Below are positions 1-6,642 of a stretch of DNA of 6,642 nucleotides, in pieces (positions within the stretch are counted from its first letter, which is position 1; every line of letters begins with the position of its first letter). The position numbers were made by a program, and so were the translations under genes. Source of the stretch: Treponema sp. (lineage in GTDB: Bacteria > Spirochaetota > Spirochaetia > Treponematales > Breznakiellaceae); the NCBI GenBank assembly GCA_009780545.1, contig WQZW01000085.1:1-6642 (forward strand). The letters are read 5' to 3'. The notes under the pieces are model-generated. The model saw nothing but the letters and a program-made list of their open reading frames with translations, did not search any database and was not told the origin of the DNA.

Positions 1-565
1 CTATTTTATCCCCCAGTTGGCCCACCTTTCCTACGGCCAGCTTCCCCCCGAGCCGGCCGAGGCCTTCCGGGCCAGGGCCATGGCGCTGATCGACCGGGCC
101 GACGCGGCCCTGCTCGCCGGCCTGGCCCTGGGGCTTGAACCGGAGGCCAAGCCTTCCGGTTGCGACCTGATAGACGGCTGGCGGGAGTGGGAGACGGCCC
201 TCCGCCTGAACCTTGCCCGGCTCCGCACCAAGGCCCTGGGAAGGTCCGAGGAACTGCCTTCGGCTCCGAATTCCCCGGCCTCCGCCGTGCAGGCCGCGGC
301 CCGGGCGATGGAGGCGGAAAGCCCCCTGGAGGCGGAGAGGATCGCGGACCGGGCCCGCTGGGATGCGGTGCAGGCCCTCCAGGGCGGGGAGCTGTTCCAC
401 CGGAGGACGGTCTTCGCCCATCTGATGAAGCTTCTTATCCTCGAGCGTCAGGCCTCGTTTCAGGCCGAGGCCGGGTTTTCGCACTACAAATCACTGTACG
501 ACTCCATTCTGGAACGGGCGCCCGGAGGGGCCGGCCCGGGGGAGAATCTAAATGATCGGAACTAA
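1..565 (+). CDS. DUF2764-like V-ATPase operon protein (5' partial)
   Basis: The reading frame is open from the first bases (base 1 ends a codon; from base 2 it reads YFIPQLAHLSYGQLPP) and stops with TAA at 563-565, giving 187 visible residues. The YFIPQL opening followed by a Gly/Pro turn looks like the very N-terminus of this family, so only a few residues should lie outside. A TTG at 17 is not the start, because the family-like residues continue upstream of it. Visible landmarks are a W-x-x-W-E helix ending in an LxNLARLR pattern (179-226), an SPLEAE...DRARW segment (320-361), and a helix with MKLLILER-type wording (about 424-460). No signal peptide or membrane segment is seen. The gene overlaps atpA by 14 bases, so the two are probably translationally coupled. 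In spirochaetes and chlamydiae a gene of this kind always sits just before atpA; its function is not established. The helical pattern resembles a reduced subunit C/d (AC39) protein, which is my inference. Family assignment is from memory of the family and position. Confidence 0.8.
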   Translation, partial: YFIPQLAHLSYGQLPPEPAEAFRARAMALIDRADAALLAGLALGLEPEAKPSGCDLIDGWREWETALRLNLARLRTKALGRSEELPSAPNSPASAVQAAARAMEAESPLEAERIADRARWDAVQALQGGELFHRRTVFAHLMKLLILERQASFQAEAGFSHYKSLYDSILERAPGGAGPGENLNDRN

Positions 566-2312
566 GGGAACGGTAACGGCGGTCAACGGCAACATGGTCG
601 ACGTGCGCTTCGGCGGGGCGGTCTCGATGAACGAGGTCTGCTACGTGCTGATTGCCGGAAAGAGGCTGAAAAGCGAGGTGATCCGGATTCGGGGCGAGGT
701 CTGCCAGGTCCAGGTCTTCGAGATCACCAAGGGGATAGCCATCGGGGACGAGGTCGAGTTCACCGGCGACATGCTCGCCGTGGAACTGGGGCCTGGACTC
801 CTCGGCCAGGTCTACGACGGCCTGCAGAATCCCCTGCCCCAGTTGGCAAAGGCCACCGGGCACTTCCTGGAACGGGGCGTGTACCTTCCGCCGCTGCCCG
901 GCGACAAAGCCTGGGACTTCACGCCCGTGGCCAAGGTCGGCGACACCGTCCTCCGGGCCGATACCCTGGGCACGGTGCCGGAAGGCGCCTTCGTCCACCG
1001 GGTGATGGTGCCCTTCGGCATGTACGGCAGTTACACGGTTTCGAGCGTCAAGCCGGCCGGTTCCTACAAGGTAGGGGAGACCGTCGCCGAGCTGAAGGAC
1101 GACAAGGGCCGGAGCTTCCCGGTGACGATGAGCTTCACATGGCCTGTCAAGCGGGCGGTGGACTGTTACGAGGAACGGCTCAAGCCGGTGGATCCCATGG
1201 TCACCCGGGTGCGCCTTATCGACACCTTCTTCCCGGTGGCCCGGGGCGGGACGTACTGCATTCCCGGTCCCTTCGGTGCGGGCAAGACGGTGCTCCAGCA
1301 GATCACCAGCCGCTTCGCCGACGTGGACGTGGTCATCGTGGCGGCCTGCGGCGAGCGGGCCGGCGAGGTAGTGGAAACCCTCAAGGAATTCCCCGAACTC
1401 AAGGACGAGAGGACCGGCCGCTCCCTGATGGAACGGACCATCATCATTTGCAATACTTCCTCCATGCCGGTCGCCGCCCGCGAGGCATCGGTCTACACGG
1501 CCGTAACCCTGGCCGAATACTACCGGCAGATGGGACTTCACGTCCTGCTCCTTGCCGACTCGACCAGCCGCTGGGCGCAGGCCATGCGGGAGATGTCCGG
1601 CCGGCTGGAGGAAATCCCGGGCGAGGAAGCCTTCCCCGCATACCTGGAATCGACCATAGCGAGCTTTTACGAACGGGCCGGAATCGTCAGGCTGAAGGAC
1701 GGGAGTCTGGGCTCTGTTACCATCGGCGGCACGGTCAGTCCGGCCGGCGGCAACTTCGAGGAACCGGTCACCCAGGCCACGCTCAAGGTCGTCGGCGCCT
1801 TTCACGGCCTTTCCCGCGAACGCTCCGATGCCCGCAAGTTCCCGGCCATTCATCCCCTGGATTCCTGGTCGAAGTACCGGGGCATCATCGACGGGGAAAA
1901 GGTCGCCTACGCCCACGGCTTCATGCGGCGGGGCAGCGAGGTCGAGCAGATGATGAAGGTCGTCGGCGAGGAGGGGACGAGCATCGAGGACTACGTCGTG
2001 TACCTCAAGGGCGACCTGATCGACTCGGTGTACTTCCAGCAGAACTCCTTCGACGAGGTGGACGCGGCGGTGAAGCCGGAACGCCAGACCTACGTCTTCG
2101 GCAAGCTGATGCATGTGCTGGCCTCCCGTTTCAGCTTCCCGGACAAGAACGAGGCCCGGGTCTGGTTCAACAGGCTCAGGCAGAAGTTCCTGGACTACAA
2201 CGGATCGAAGTGGCAGGACGAGCGCTTCTCCTCCCTCGAGAAGGAAATCGACCGGGCCGTCGCCGCCCAATCCGAAGGGCTCGACAAGGCCGCCGAAAGG
2301 CTCCTGGCGTAA
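552..2312 (+). CDS. atpA: V-type ATP synthase/ATPase catalytic subunit A
   Basis: This 586-residue protein is the catalytic subunit of the A3B3 head, normal for the family (E. hirae and Thermus proteins are about 580-595). The order is: N-terminal beta barrel (about 1-70); the A-specific bulge or non-homologous insert (about 110-185); the nucleotide-binding domain with Walker A GPFGAGKT (239-246); the GER motif carrying the catalytic glutamate Glu268 in ACGERAGEVVE; Walker B-side LLLADSTSRWAQ (Asp336); the alpha/beta ATPase signature PAIHPLDSWS (431-440); and a C-terminal helical bundle. All catalytic residues I can name are present, so the enzyme should be active. GERAGE in place of the more common GERGNE is typical of spirochaete and chlamydial A subunits. 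The ATG at 552 is preceded by GGGGGAG (538-544) and lies inside the end of the upstream gene. The atpB start follows 19 bases after the stop. Confidence 0.98.
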   Translation: MIGTKGTVTAVNGNMVDVRFGGAVSMNEVCYVLIAGKRLKSEVIRIRGEVCQVQVFEITKGIAIGDEVEFTGDMLAVELGPGLLGQVYDGLQNPLPQLAKATGHFLERGVYLPPLPGDKAWDFTPVAKVGDTVLRADTLGTVPEGAFVHRVMVPFGMYGSYTVSSVKPAGSYKVGETVAELKDDKGRSFPVTMSFTWPVKRAVDCYEERLKPVDPMVTRVRLIDTFFPVARGGTYCIPGPFGAGKTVLQQITSRFADVDVVIVAACGERAGEVVETLKEFPELKDERTGRSLMERTIIICNTSSMPVAAREASVYTAVTLAEYYRQMGLHVLLLADSTSRWAQAMREMSGRLEEIPGEEAFPAYLESTIASFYERAGIVRLKDGSLGSVTIGGTVSPAGGNFEEPVTQATLKVVGAFHGLSRERSDARKFPAIHPLDSWSKYRGIIDGEKVAYAHGFMRRGSEVEQMMKVVGEEGTSIEDYVVYLKGDLIDSVYFQQNSFDEVDAAVKPERQTYVFGKLMHVLASRFSFPDKNEARVWFNRLRQKFLDYNGSKWQDERFSSLEKEIDRAVAAQSEGLDKAAERLLA

Positions 2313-2331
2313 AGGGGGATAGGAAGAAACG

Positions 2332-3630
2332 ATGAAAAAGGTATACAGCAAGATCGAATCCATTACCGGAAGCGTCATCACGGTCAAGGCCGAGGGGATA
2401 CGCTACGGCGACCTGGCCGAGGTGGACACGGTGTTCGGCACCTCGCTGGCCGAGGTGAACAGGCTCCAGGGCGAGCTGGTCTCGCTCCAGGTCTTCGCCG
2501 GCGGCCGTGGCATCTCGACAGGCGACACGGTGCGCTTCCTGGGCCGTCCCATGCAGGTGCCCTTTTCCGCCGACCTGCTCGGCAGGGTGTTCTCCGGTTC
2601 CGGGGAACCCAGGGACAAGGGCCCGGCGCTGAAGGACAACGTCATCCCCATCGGCGGTCCCTCGGTCAATCCTTCCGAACGCATCATCCCCCGGAACATG
2701 ATCCGCACCGGAATCCCCATGATCGACCTCTTCAACACGCTGGTCGTGTCCCAGAAACTGCCGATCTTCTCGGTTTCCGGCGAACCGTACAACGAACTGC
2801 TGGCCCGGATCGCGATCCAGGCAGAGGTGGACGTAATCGTCCTGGGCGGGATGGGCCTTAAGTACGACGACTACCTGACCTTTAGGGAAACCCTGGAAAA
2901 CGCCGGGGCGCTTGCCCGCACGGTGATGTTCATGCATACCGCCAGCGATCCGACGGTCGAGTGCCTGATGATCCCGGACATGTCCCTGGCCGTGGCGGAA
3001 AAGTTCGCCCTGGAGAAAAAGGACGTGCTGGTCCTCCTCACCGACATGACCAACTTCGCCGACGCGATGAAGGAAATCTCCATCATCCAGGAACAGGTTC
3101 CCTCGAACCGGGGTTACCCGGGCGACCTGTACAGCCAGCTGGCCAGCCGCTACGAAAAGGCCGTCGATTTCGCCGACGCCGGTTCGATCACCGTCCTCGG
3201 GGTTACCACGATGCCGGGCGACGACGTGACCCACCCGGTTCCGGACAACACCGGCTACATCACCGAGGGCCAGTACTACCTGAAGAACGGCCGCATCGAG
3301 CCTTTCGGTTCGCTATCCCGCCTCAAGCAGCAGGTCAACGGCAAGACCAGGGCCGACCACCGCGCCCTGATGGACGGCATGATCAAGCTGTATTCCTCCT
3401 ACCGGGACACGCTGGAAAAGAAGTCGATGGGCTTCAACATGTCCGCCTGGGACGAGAAGCTGCTCCGCTACGGCATTCAGTTCGAGGCCAAGATGATGGA
3501 CCTTTCGGTGAACATCCCCCTTGAGAAGGCCCTGGACCTGGGCTGGGAGATCATGGCCGACTGCTTCAGCCCGGAGGACACCGGCCTCCGCTCGGAGCTG
3601 ATCGAGAAGTTCTGGCCGAAGAAGGACTAG
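2332..3630 (+). CDS. atpB: V-type ATP synthase/ATPase non-catalytic subunit B
   Basis: This 432-residue protein is the regulatory, non-catalytic partner of subunit A in the cytoplasmic head. Where A has a P-loop, B reads [15 protein letters not shown] (from about residue 147), which lacks the GxGKT lysine and threonine, as in all B subunits. Other landmarks are [40 protein letters not shown] and GSLSRLKQQ. Arg330 in SLSRLK is in the place of the arginine finger that completes the A-subunit active site. The protein is slightly shorter than Firmicute B subunits (about 458), the usual length in spirochaetes. The start ATG at 2332 has AGGAAG at 2321-2326 with good spacing. The TAG stop is only three bases before atpD, so the two are co-translated. 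Confidence 0.97.
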   Translation: MKKVYSKIESITGSVITVKAEGIRYGDLAEVDTVFGTSLAEVNRLQGELVSLQVFAGGRGISTGDTVRFLGRPMQVPFSADLLGRVFSGSGEPRDKGPALKDNVIPIGGPSVNPSERIIPRNMIRTGIPMIDLFNTLVVSQKLPIFSVSGEPYNELLARIAIQAEVDVIVLGGMGLKYDDYLTFRETLENAGALARTVMFMHTASDPTVECLMIPDMSLAVAEKFALEKKDVLVLLTDMTNFADAMKEISIIQEQVPSNRGYPGDLYSQLASRYEKAVDFADAGSITVLGVTTMPGDDVTHPVPDNTGYITEGQYYLKNGRIEPFGSLSRLKQQVNGKTRADHRALMDGMIKLYSSYRDTLEKKSMGFNMSAWDEKLLRYGIQFEAKMMDLSVNIPLEKALDLGWEIMADCFSPEDTGLRSELIEKFWPKKD

Positions 3631-3633
3631 GCG

Positions 3634-4236
3634 ATGGCGAAGGTACGGCTTACCAAGAACGAGCTCAAGAAGCAGAAGGACTCCCTGAAGATGTTCAGGC
3701 GCTACCTGCCCACGTTGATGCTGAAAAAGCAGCAGCTGCAGAGCGAGGTGAGGCTGACCGAACTGCGGATCGCCGAGCTGCGGGCCGAGCGGGACATGCT
3801 CAACGAGTCCTTCAAAAGCTGGATCGGGGTTTTCGCCGAAACCGGCTTCTTCACCGCCGACATCCTCCGCATCACCGAGCTGAAGACCGGGACGGGGAAC
3901 ATCGCCGGCGTGGGAATCCCGGTGTTCCGGGGTGCCGAGTTCGAGGTGGCCGAGTACGACCTTTTCGCCAGTCCTTTGTGGATGGACCTCGCCGTCCGGC
4001 GGATGCGGCAGGTGCTGGTGCTGGACCTCGAGGCCGAGATCGTCGAGGAGCAAAAACGGCGGCTGGAGCATGAACTGCGGATCACCACCCAGCGGGTCAA
4101 CCTGTTCGAGAAGGTGAAGATCCCCGAGACGAAGGGCAACATCAAGAAGATCCAGGTCTACCTGGGCGACCAGCAGACCGCCTCCGTGGTGCGGGGGAAG
4201 ATCGCCAAGGGCAGGCTGGAGAAGGCGGGGGCGTGA
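3634..4236 (+). CDS. atpD: V-type ATP synthase/ATPase subunit D (central rotor shaft)
   Basis: This 200-residue protein is the coiled-coil shaft that turns inside the A3B3 head and links it to the membrane ring. The N-terminal helix contains VRLTKNELKKQKDSLKMFRRYLPTL-type wording (about 3-30), which is diagnostic of subunit D. A short middle head follows (about 75-115, rich in Gly and Val). A long C-terminal helix then runs to IKKIQVYLGDQQTASVVRGKIAK near the end. Length is normal for bacterial D. The start at 3634 uses AAGGA at 3622-3626, which lies inside the last codons of atpB. The stop TGA (4234-4236) overlaps the ATG of a small candidate ORF. In E. hirae D pairs with a subunit F; no F gene is visible here. 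Confidence 0.95.
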   Translation: MAKVRLTKNELKKQKDSLKMFRRYLPTLMLKKQQLQSEVRLTELRIAELRAERDMLNESFKSWIGVFAETGFFTADILRITELKTGTGNIAGVGIPVFRGAEFEVAEYDLFASPLWMDLAVRRMRQVLVLDLEAEIVEEQKRRLEHELRITTQRVNLFEKVKIPETKGNIKKIQVYLGDQQTASVVRGKIAKGRLEKAGA

Positions 4237-4379
4237 TGACGAAAACCGCGAACGCGACGATATATCCGCCTTCCTCCGATCCCGAGGTCGGCAAGATACG
4301 TTTTTCGGGCGGCATGGAAAAAACCTTCCTTAACGTGCCGTTTTGCCACGACGGGCCGGTAAAAGCGAGGCGCGCATGA
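4236..4379 (+). CDS. Candidate small ORF between atpD and atpI (47 aa, unknown)
   Basis: An open frame of 47 codons fills the whole atpD-atpI gap. Its ATG (4236-4238) shares a base with the atpD stop in TGATG, and its TGA (4377-4379) overlaps the atpI start in ATGA. These are the two classic junctions of translational coupling. The peptide begins MTKTANATIYPPSSDPEVGK and ends KARRA. It is polar and basic, with one cysteine, no membrane segment and no motif I recognise. A purine-rich stretch at the end of atpD (GGAGAAGG around 4217-4224) could serve as its ribosome binding site. Against it: GC content here is about 58% and third-position GC about 68%, both clearly lower than in the flanking genes, as expected for an intergenic spacer. 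An open frame of this length could arise by chance. Alternative: an untranslated spacer shaping atpI expression. Confidence 0.35.
   Translation: MTKTANATIYPPSSDPEVGKIRFSGGMEKTFLNVPFCHDGPVKARRA
4367..4370 (+). promoter_or_regulatory. Ribosome binding site fixing the atpI start
   Basis: GAGG lies five bases before ATG 4376. The resulting N-terminus, MIVPMKKVSLVV, matches how subunit I proteins usually begin (a short stretch, then MKKV or MEKV). A TTG at 4343 would add eleven residues without support, and the ATG at 4388 lacks a comparable site. I therefore choose 4376. Confidence 0.65.
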
Positions 4380-6274
4380 TCGTACCCATGAAGAAAGTGA
4401 GCCTGGTGGTGCAGGACAGGTACCGGAAGCAGGCCCTGGACGGACTCCGGGAAGTCGGGGTGATGCACATACAGGTATCGGGCGAGCCTTCCGAACGGTT
4501 GGGCAAACTGGACGAGCGGATCAGGCGCATCGAGAACGCCTCCGCCCTGATCAAGCCCCTGAAGGCACCGCAGGCCAAACCTTCCGCCGGAAAGGGCGAA
4601 AGGCGGATATCCGACCGTGCCGGAAACGAGGAGCAGGAGCCGTACTCGGCCCTTGCCGTCAATTCCCCGGAAAGGCCCGACCTTGCCGAGCTGATTCTCG
4701 GCCTGGGGGAATCCCGGCTTCGGCTGCAGGAAAAGCTCTCCGGGCTCGAGCTGGAAAGGCGGCGCATTGCCGACTGGGGCGATTTCGATCCGGCCGACAT
4801 CGCCTTCCTCGCCGAACGGGGAACGGAACTGTTCCTGTACGAACTGGGGCCGGATGCCTTCAGGAACATCCCCGAGGAAATCGACCGTATCGTCCTGCGG
4901 CAGGACAAGGCCGCCGTCCGGGTGGCCGTCCTCCGGGAGAAGCTCTCCGAGCCGGCCCCGTTCCGCCTGCCTGAAACGAGGCTTTCGGAGCTGGATGCCC
5001 GGATCACCGAAACCGCCGCCGAACTTTCCGAACTGGAAGCCAGGCTGGCAGGTTTTGCCGATCGCCGTCCGGCGCTGGGAGCCCTGATGTCCGGTGCCAG
5101 GGGCGAACTTGAGTACGAACGGGCCAACATCGAGCTGCGGCAGGTCGAGGACGTGCCGGAGGAGCTCGGCATCGCCTTCCTCACCGGCTACGTTCCGGCC
5201 TCCGACCTGGGCGGGGTCAAGGCCCTGGCCGCGGAGAAGGGCTGGGCACTGGCCTCCTGCGATCCCGGGCCGGAGGACGCCCCCCCGACGAAGCTGAAGA
5301 ACAACGCCGTCACCGGCCTGGTCTCCCCGCTTACCGGGTTCCTGGAACTGTTGCCGGGCTACAACGAACGGGACGCTTCCGGCTGGTTTCTCCTGTTCGT
5401 CACGATCTTCTTCGGGATCATCCTCGGGGACGCCGCCTACGGGATGGTGTTCCTCCTCATCGCCCTTTTGGGGATATTCAAAACGGCGAGGACCGGGGTG
5501 CCGACGGCCCTGCGCATGCTGCTGCTGTTCAGCGTGGGGAACATCGCCTGGGGCACGGTGACGGCGACCTGGTTCGCCGTGGACCATGCGAAGCTGCCGG
5601 AATTCCTGATCTCGCTTTCGCTGCCCCAGCTTTCCACGGCAAAGGGCACGAGCCAGGCGACGGTCAACGAGAACCTGCAGGTGTTCTGCTTCTCCCTGGC
5701 CCTGCTGCACCTGGGCATAGCCCGCATCGAGGGCTTTTTTATCGGGCTTTCCCGTCGGCAGCCCAAGTGCCTGGCCGACCTCGGATCGCTCGGGATGCTC
5801 CTGGGGATGTACAACGTCATCCTGATGCTGGTGGTGAACCCGACGCGCTTCCCCATGCAGCAGTTCTCCCTGTACGCCCTGGCCGGGGGCTTCGCCCTCT
5901 CGTTCCTGTTCTCCTACTACGAACGGAACCCGGTGCAGGCGATACTGGGAAGCCTGAAGAACATTTTTCCGGTGGTGCTGGGGGTTACCGGCATCTTCTC
6001 GGACATCATGTCGTACATAAGGCTCTGGGCGGTCGGGCTTGCCGGAACCGCCCTGGCCGGGGCCTTCAACCTCATGGCCGGACCCATGCTGGGGAATTTC
6101 CTGATCTTTGCGGGGATCCTCGTGCTGGTCGCCGGCCACGGGCTGAACATCGCCCTGAATTCGCTGTCGGTGCTGGTCCACGGGGTACGGCTGAACATCC
6201 TGGAGTTTTCAGGTCATGCGAAGCTTACCTGGTCCGGCATTCCGTACAGGCCGTTCGGGGGAACGGGAAAATAG
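4376..6274 (+). CDS. atpI: V-type ATP synthase/ATPase membrane subunit I (a-subunit)
   Basis: This 632-residue protein is the membrane stator: the N-terminal cytoplasmic arm (about 1-330) holds the peripheral stalks and the C-terminal domain forms the ion half-channels against the K ring. The arm is helical and coiled, with a polar low-complexity stretch near residues 60-100. The membrane domain begins near residue 335 with GWFLLFVTIFFGIILGDAAYG, the family hallmark, followed by about seven or eight hydrophobic segments. Key residues are Arg549 in DIMSYIRLWAVGLAG, the conserved arginine facing the ring carboxylate, and Arg605 in LVHGVRLNILEF, the second conserved arginine. Length is normal (bacterial members are about 600-660). 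The start overlaps the stop of the preceding small ORF. Frame and key residues are intact, so it should be functional. Confidence 0.95.
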   Translation: MIVPMKKVSLVVQDRYRKQALDGLREVGVMHIQVSGEPSERLGKLDERIRRIENASALIKPLKAPQAKPSAGKGERRISDRAGNEEQEPYSALAVNSPERPDLAELILGLGESRLRLQEKLSGLELERRRIADWGDFDPADIAFLAERGTELFLYELGPDAFRNIPEEIDRIVLRQDKAAVRVAVLREKLSEPAPFRLPETRLSELDARITETAAELSELEARLAGFADRRPALGALMSGARGELEYERANIELRQVEDVPEELGIAFLTGYVPASDLGGVKALAAEKGWALASCDPGPEDAPPTKLKNNAVTGLVSPLTGFLELLPGYNERDASGWFLLFVTIFFGIILGDAAYGMVFLLIALLGIFKTARTGVPTALRMLLLFSVGNIAWGTVTATWFAVDHAKLPEFLISLSLPQLSTAKGTSQATVNENLQVFCFSLALLHLGIARIEGFFIGLSRRQPKCLADLGSLGMLLGMYNVILMLVVNPTRFPMQQFSLYALAGGFALSFLFSYYERNPVQAILGSLKNIFPVVLGVTGIFSDIMSYIRLWAVGLAGTALAGAFNLMAGPMLGNFLIFAGILVLVAGHGLNIALNSLSVLVHGVRLNILEFSGHAKLTWSGIPYRPFGGTGK

Positions 6275-6278
6275 CGAG

Positions 6279-6304
6279 AAAACGGGAACGCTGGGTTCCC
6301 TTTT
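6279..6304 (+). terminator. Terminator-like hairpin between atpI and atpK
   Basis: GGGAAC (6284-6289) and GTTCCC (6295-6300) form a perfect six-pair stem around the five-base loop GCTGG. It is followed directly by TTTT (6301-6304), which can pair with AAAA (6279-6282) across a single bulged C. The shape is that of a Rho-independent terminator, but the T-run is only four bases and the next gene belongs to the same enzyme. It is more likely a leaky attenuator or an RNA processing/stability element in the operon than a full stop. This is seen by eye; no folding energy was computed. Confidence 0.5.
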
Positions 6305-6315
6305 GAAAAAAGATC

Positions 6316-6321
6316 AAGGAG
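6316..6321 (+). promoter_or_regulatory. Strong ribosome binding site of atpK
   Basis: AAGGAG sits six bases before ATG 6328 and is the closest match to the consensus Shine-Dalgarno sequence in the window. The surroundings are A-rich (TTTTGAAAAAAGATC upstream), which favours unstructured, efficient initiation. This fits the need for many K copies per complex. Confidence 0.7.
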
Positions 6322-6327
6322 CGGAAG

Positions 6328-6642
6328 ATGAATGTAGGAATGATAGGTGCCGGCCTCGTGTTCGGTCTGGCGGCCTTGGGCTCGGGCTTCGGTATCGGAG
6401 TGGTCGGCCCTGCGACGGTGGGTGCGTGGAAAAAATGCTACTTGGCAAACAAACCCGCACCGATGACGATGCTTGCCTTTACCGGCAACCCGTTGACCCA
6501 GGTATTCTACGGGTACCTCCTCATGAATCCCCTGAGGGATGCGGTCGTCCGCGTCGGGGAGAATAGCGGTCTGCTGTGGCTGCTGATGTTCTACGGCCTG
6601 GCCGCCGGCCTTGCCCTGTTCTTCACCGCCCTGATCCAGGGC
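6328..6642 (+). CDS. atpK: V-type ATP synthase/ATPase subunit K, proteolipid (3' partial)
   Basis: The first 105 codons of the rotor-ring subunit are present; the window ends in frame with no stop. Bacterial V-type K proteins are about 140-160 residues with two helical hairpins, so roughly a third is missing, including the last helix, which should carry the ion-binding glutamate. Visible are: TM1 with a glycine-rich GLAALGSGFGIGVVGPATVGA pattern (about 5-32); the polar loop WKKCYLANKPAP, typical of spirochaete K; TM2 with NPLTQVFYGYLLMN (54-67); and TM3 (about 82-103) ending in LIQG. TM2 has no acidic residue, as expected for the first hairpin of duplicated V-type K. Thr57, Gln58 and Gln104 match the Na+ ligand pattern of E. 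hirae K in identity and spacing. The start is set by AAGGAG at 6316-6321. Confidence 0.95.
   Translation, partial: MNVGMIGAGLVFGLAALGSGFGIGVVGPATVGAWKKCYLANKPAPMTMLAFTGNPLTQVFYGYLLMNPLRDAVVRVGENSGLLWLLMFYGLAAGLALFFTALIQG

Noticed and set aside
17..565. TTG at 17 as the true start of the first gene
   Set aside because: The frame stays open to the window edge, and the upstream residues YFIPQ look like part of the family N-terminus, so the gene is 5' partial.
435..2387. 650-codon open frame on the - strand across atpA
   Set aside because: It is antisense to a fully convincing atpA, has low-complexity composition rich in His, Gly, Arg and Asp, and follows from GC-rich third positions of the + strand gene. 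It is a shadow frame.
2770..2811. Missing Walker A lysine in atpB as a sign of a broken gene
   Set aside because: B subunits of V-type ATPases are non-catalytic and normally lack the GxGKT motif; the remaining conserved blocks are intact.
2176..3234. 352-codon - strand frame spanning the atpA-atpB junction
   Set aside because: It is antisense to two real genes, has skewed His/Asp/Gly composition and no domain or ribosome binding site of note.
4296..4317. TTTTTC...GAAAAA inverted repeat in the atpD-atpI spacer as a terminator
   Set aside because: The stem is six mostly A-T pairs around a ten-base loop, with no T-tract after it; it is too weak to call.
4343..4375. N-terminal extension of AtpI from TTG 4343
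   Set aside because: The ATG at 4376 has a GAGG at proper spacing and gives the usual subunit I N-terminus; the eleven extra residues look unrelated to the family.
4142..6181. 679-codon open frame on the - strand across atpI
   Set aside because: It has the same shadow effect: Gln-, Gly- and Arg-rich with no recognisable domain, and it runs across the end of atpD, the spacer and atpI without regard to gene borders.

Overview
The window is a stretch of a V-type (A/V-type, vacuolar/archaeal class) ATPase operon. All genes are on the + strand and tightly packed. The gene order is [DUF2764-like gene, 5' end missing] - atpA - atpB - atpD - (small candidate ORF) - atpI - atpK [3' end missing]. This order, with a DUF2764-type gene directly upstream of atpA and no recognisable subunit C, F or G gene in between, is the layout known from spirochaetes (Treponema, Borrelia) and chlamydiae. 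The A-subunit wording (GERAGEVVE rather than GERGNEM) and the short 432-residue B subunit fit the same group. The DNA is GC-rich, clearly above 60% in the genes with mostly G/C third positions. That points to a high-GC spirochaete rather than Borrelia, T. pallidum or a chlamydia; I do not call a genus.

Region by region: 1-565 is the DUF2764-like protein, cut at its N-terminus by probably only a few residues. 552-2312 is atpA, the catalytic subunit, overlapping the previous gene by 14 bases. 2332-3630 is atpB, the non-catalytic subunit. 3634-4236 is atpD, the central shaft, three bases after atpB. 4236-4379 is a 47-codon open frame that shares bases with the atpD stop (TGATG) and the atpI start (ATGA); it is either a real small gene or a coincidentally open intergenic spacer. 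4376-6274 is atpI, the membrane stator. 6275-6327 is a 53-base spacer with a terminator-like hairpin and a strong ribosome binding site. 6328-6642 is the first 105 codons of atpK, the rotor-ring proteolipid.

How they work together: A and B form the soluble A3B3 head that hydrolyses or makes ATP. D is the shaft rotating inside it. The DUF2764 protein probably sits in the shaft/ring socket or otherwise replaces the missing subunit C (d). I and the K ring form the ion path. Three side chains in the visible part of K (Thr57, Gln58, Gln104) match the identity and spacing of Na+ ligands known from the Enterococcus hirae K ring, so a sodium-coupled enzyme is a reasonable hypothesis. No promoter is visible, so transcription must start upstream, probably before atpE.

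This is mostly a conserved housekeeping operon and I see no defence system, mobile element or CRISPR. The points worth a second look are the 47-codon ORF, the hairpin before atpK, the DUF2764 gene as a candidate divergent subunit C, and the ion-specificity signature in K.
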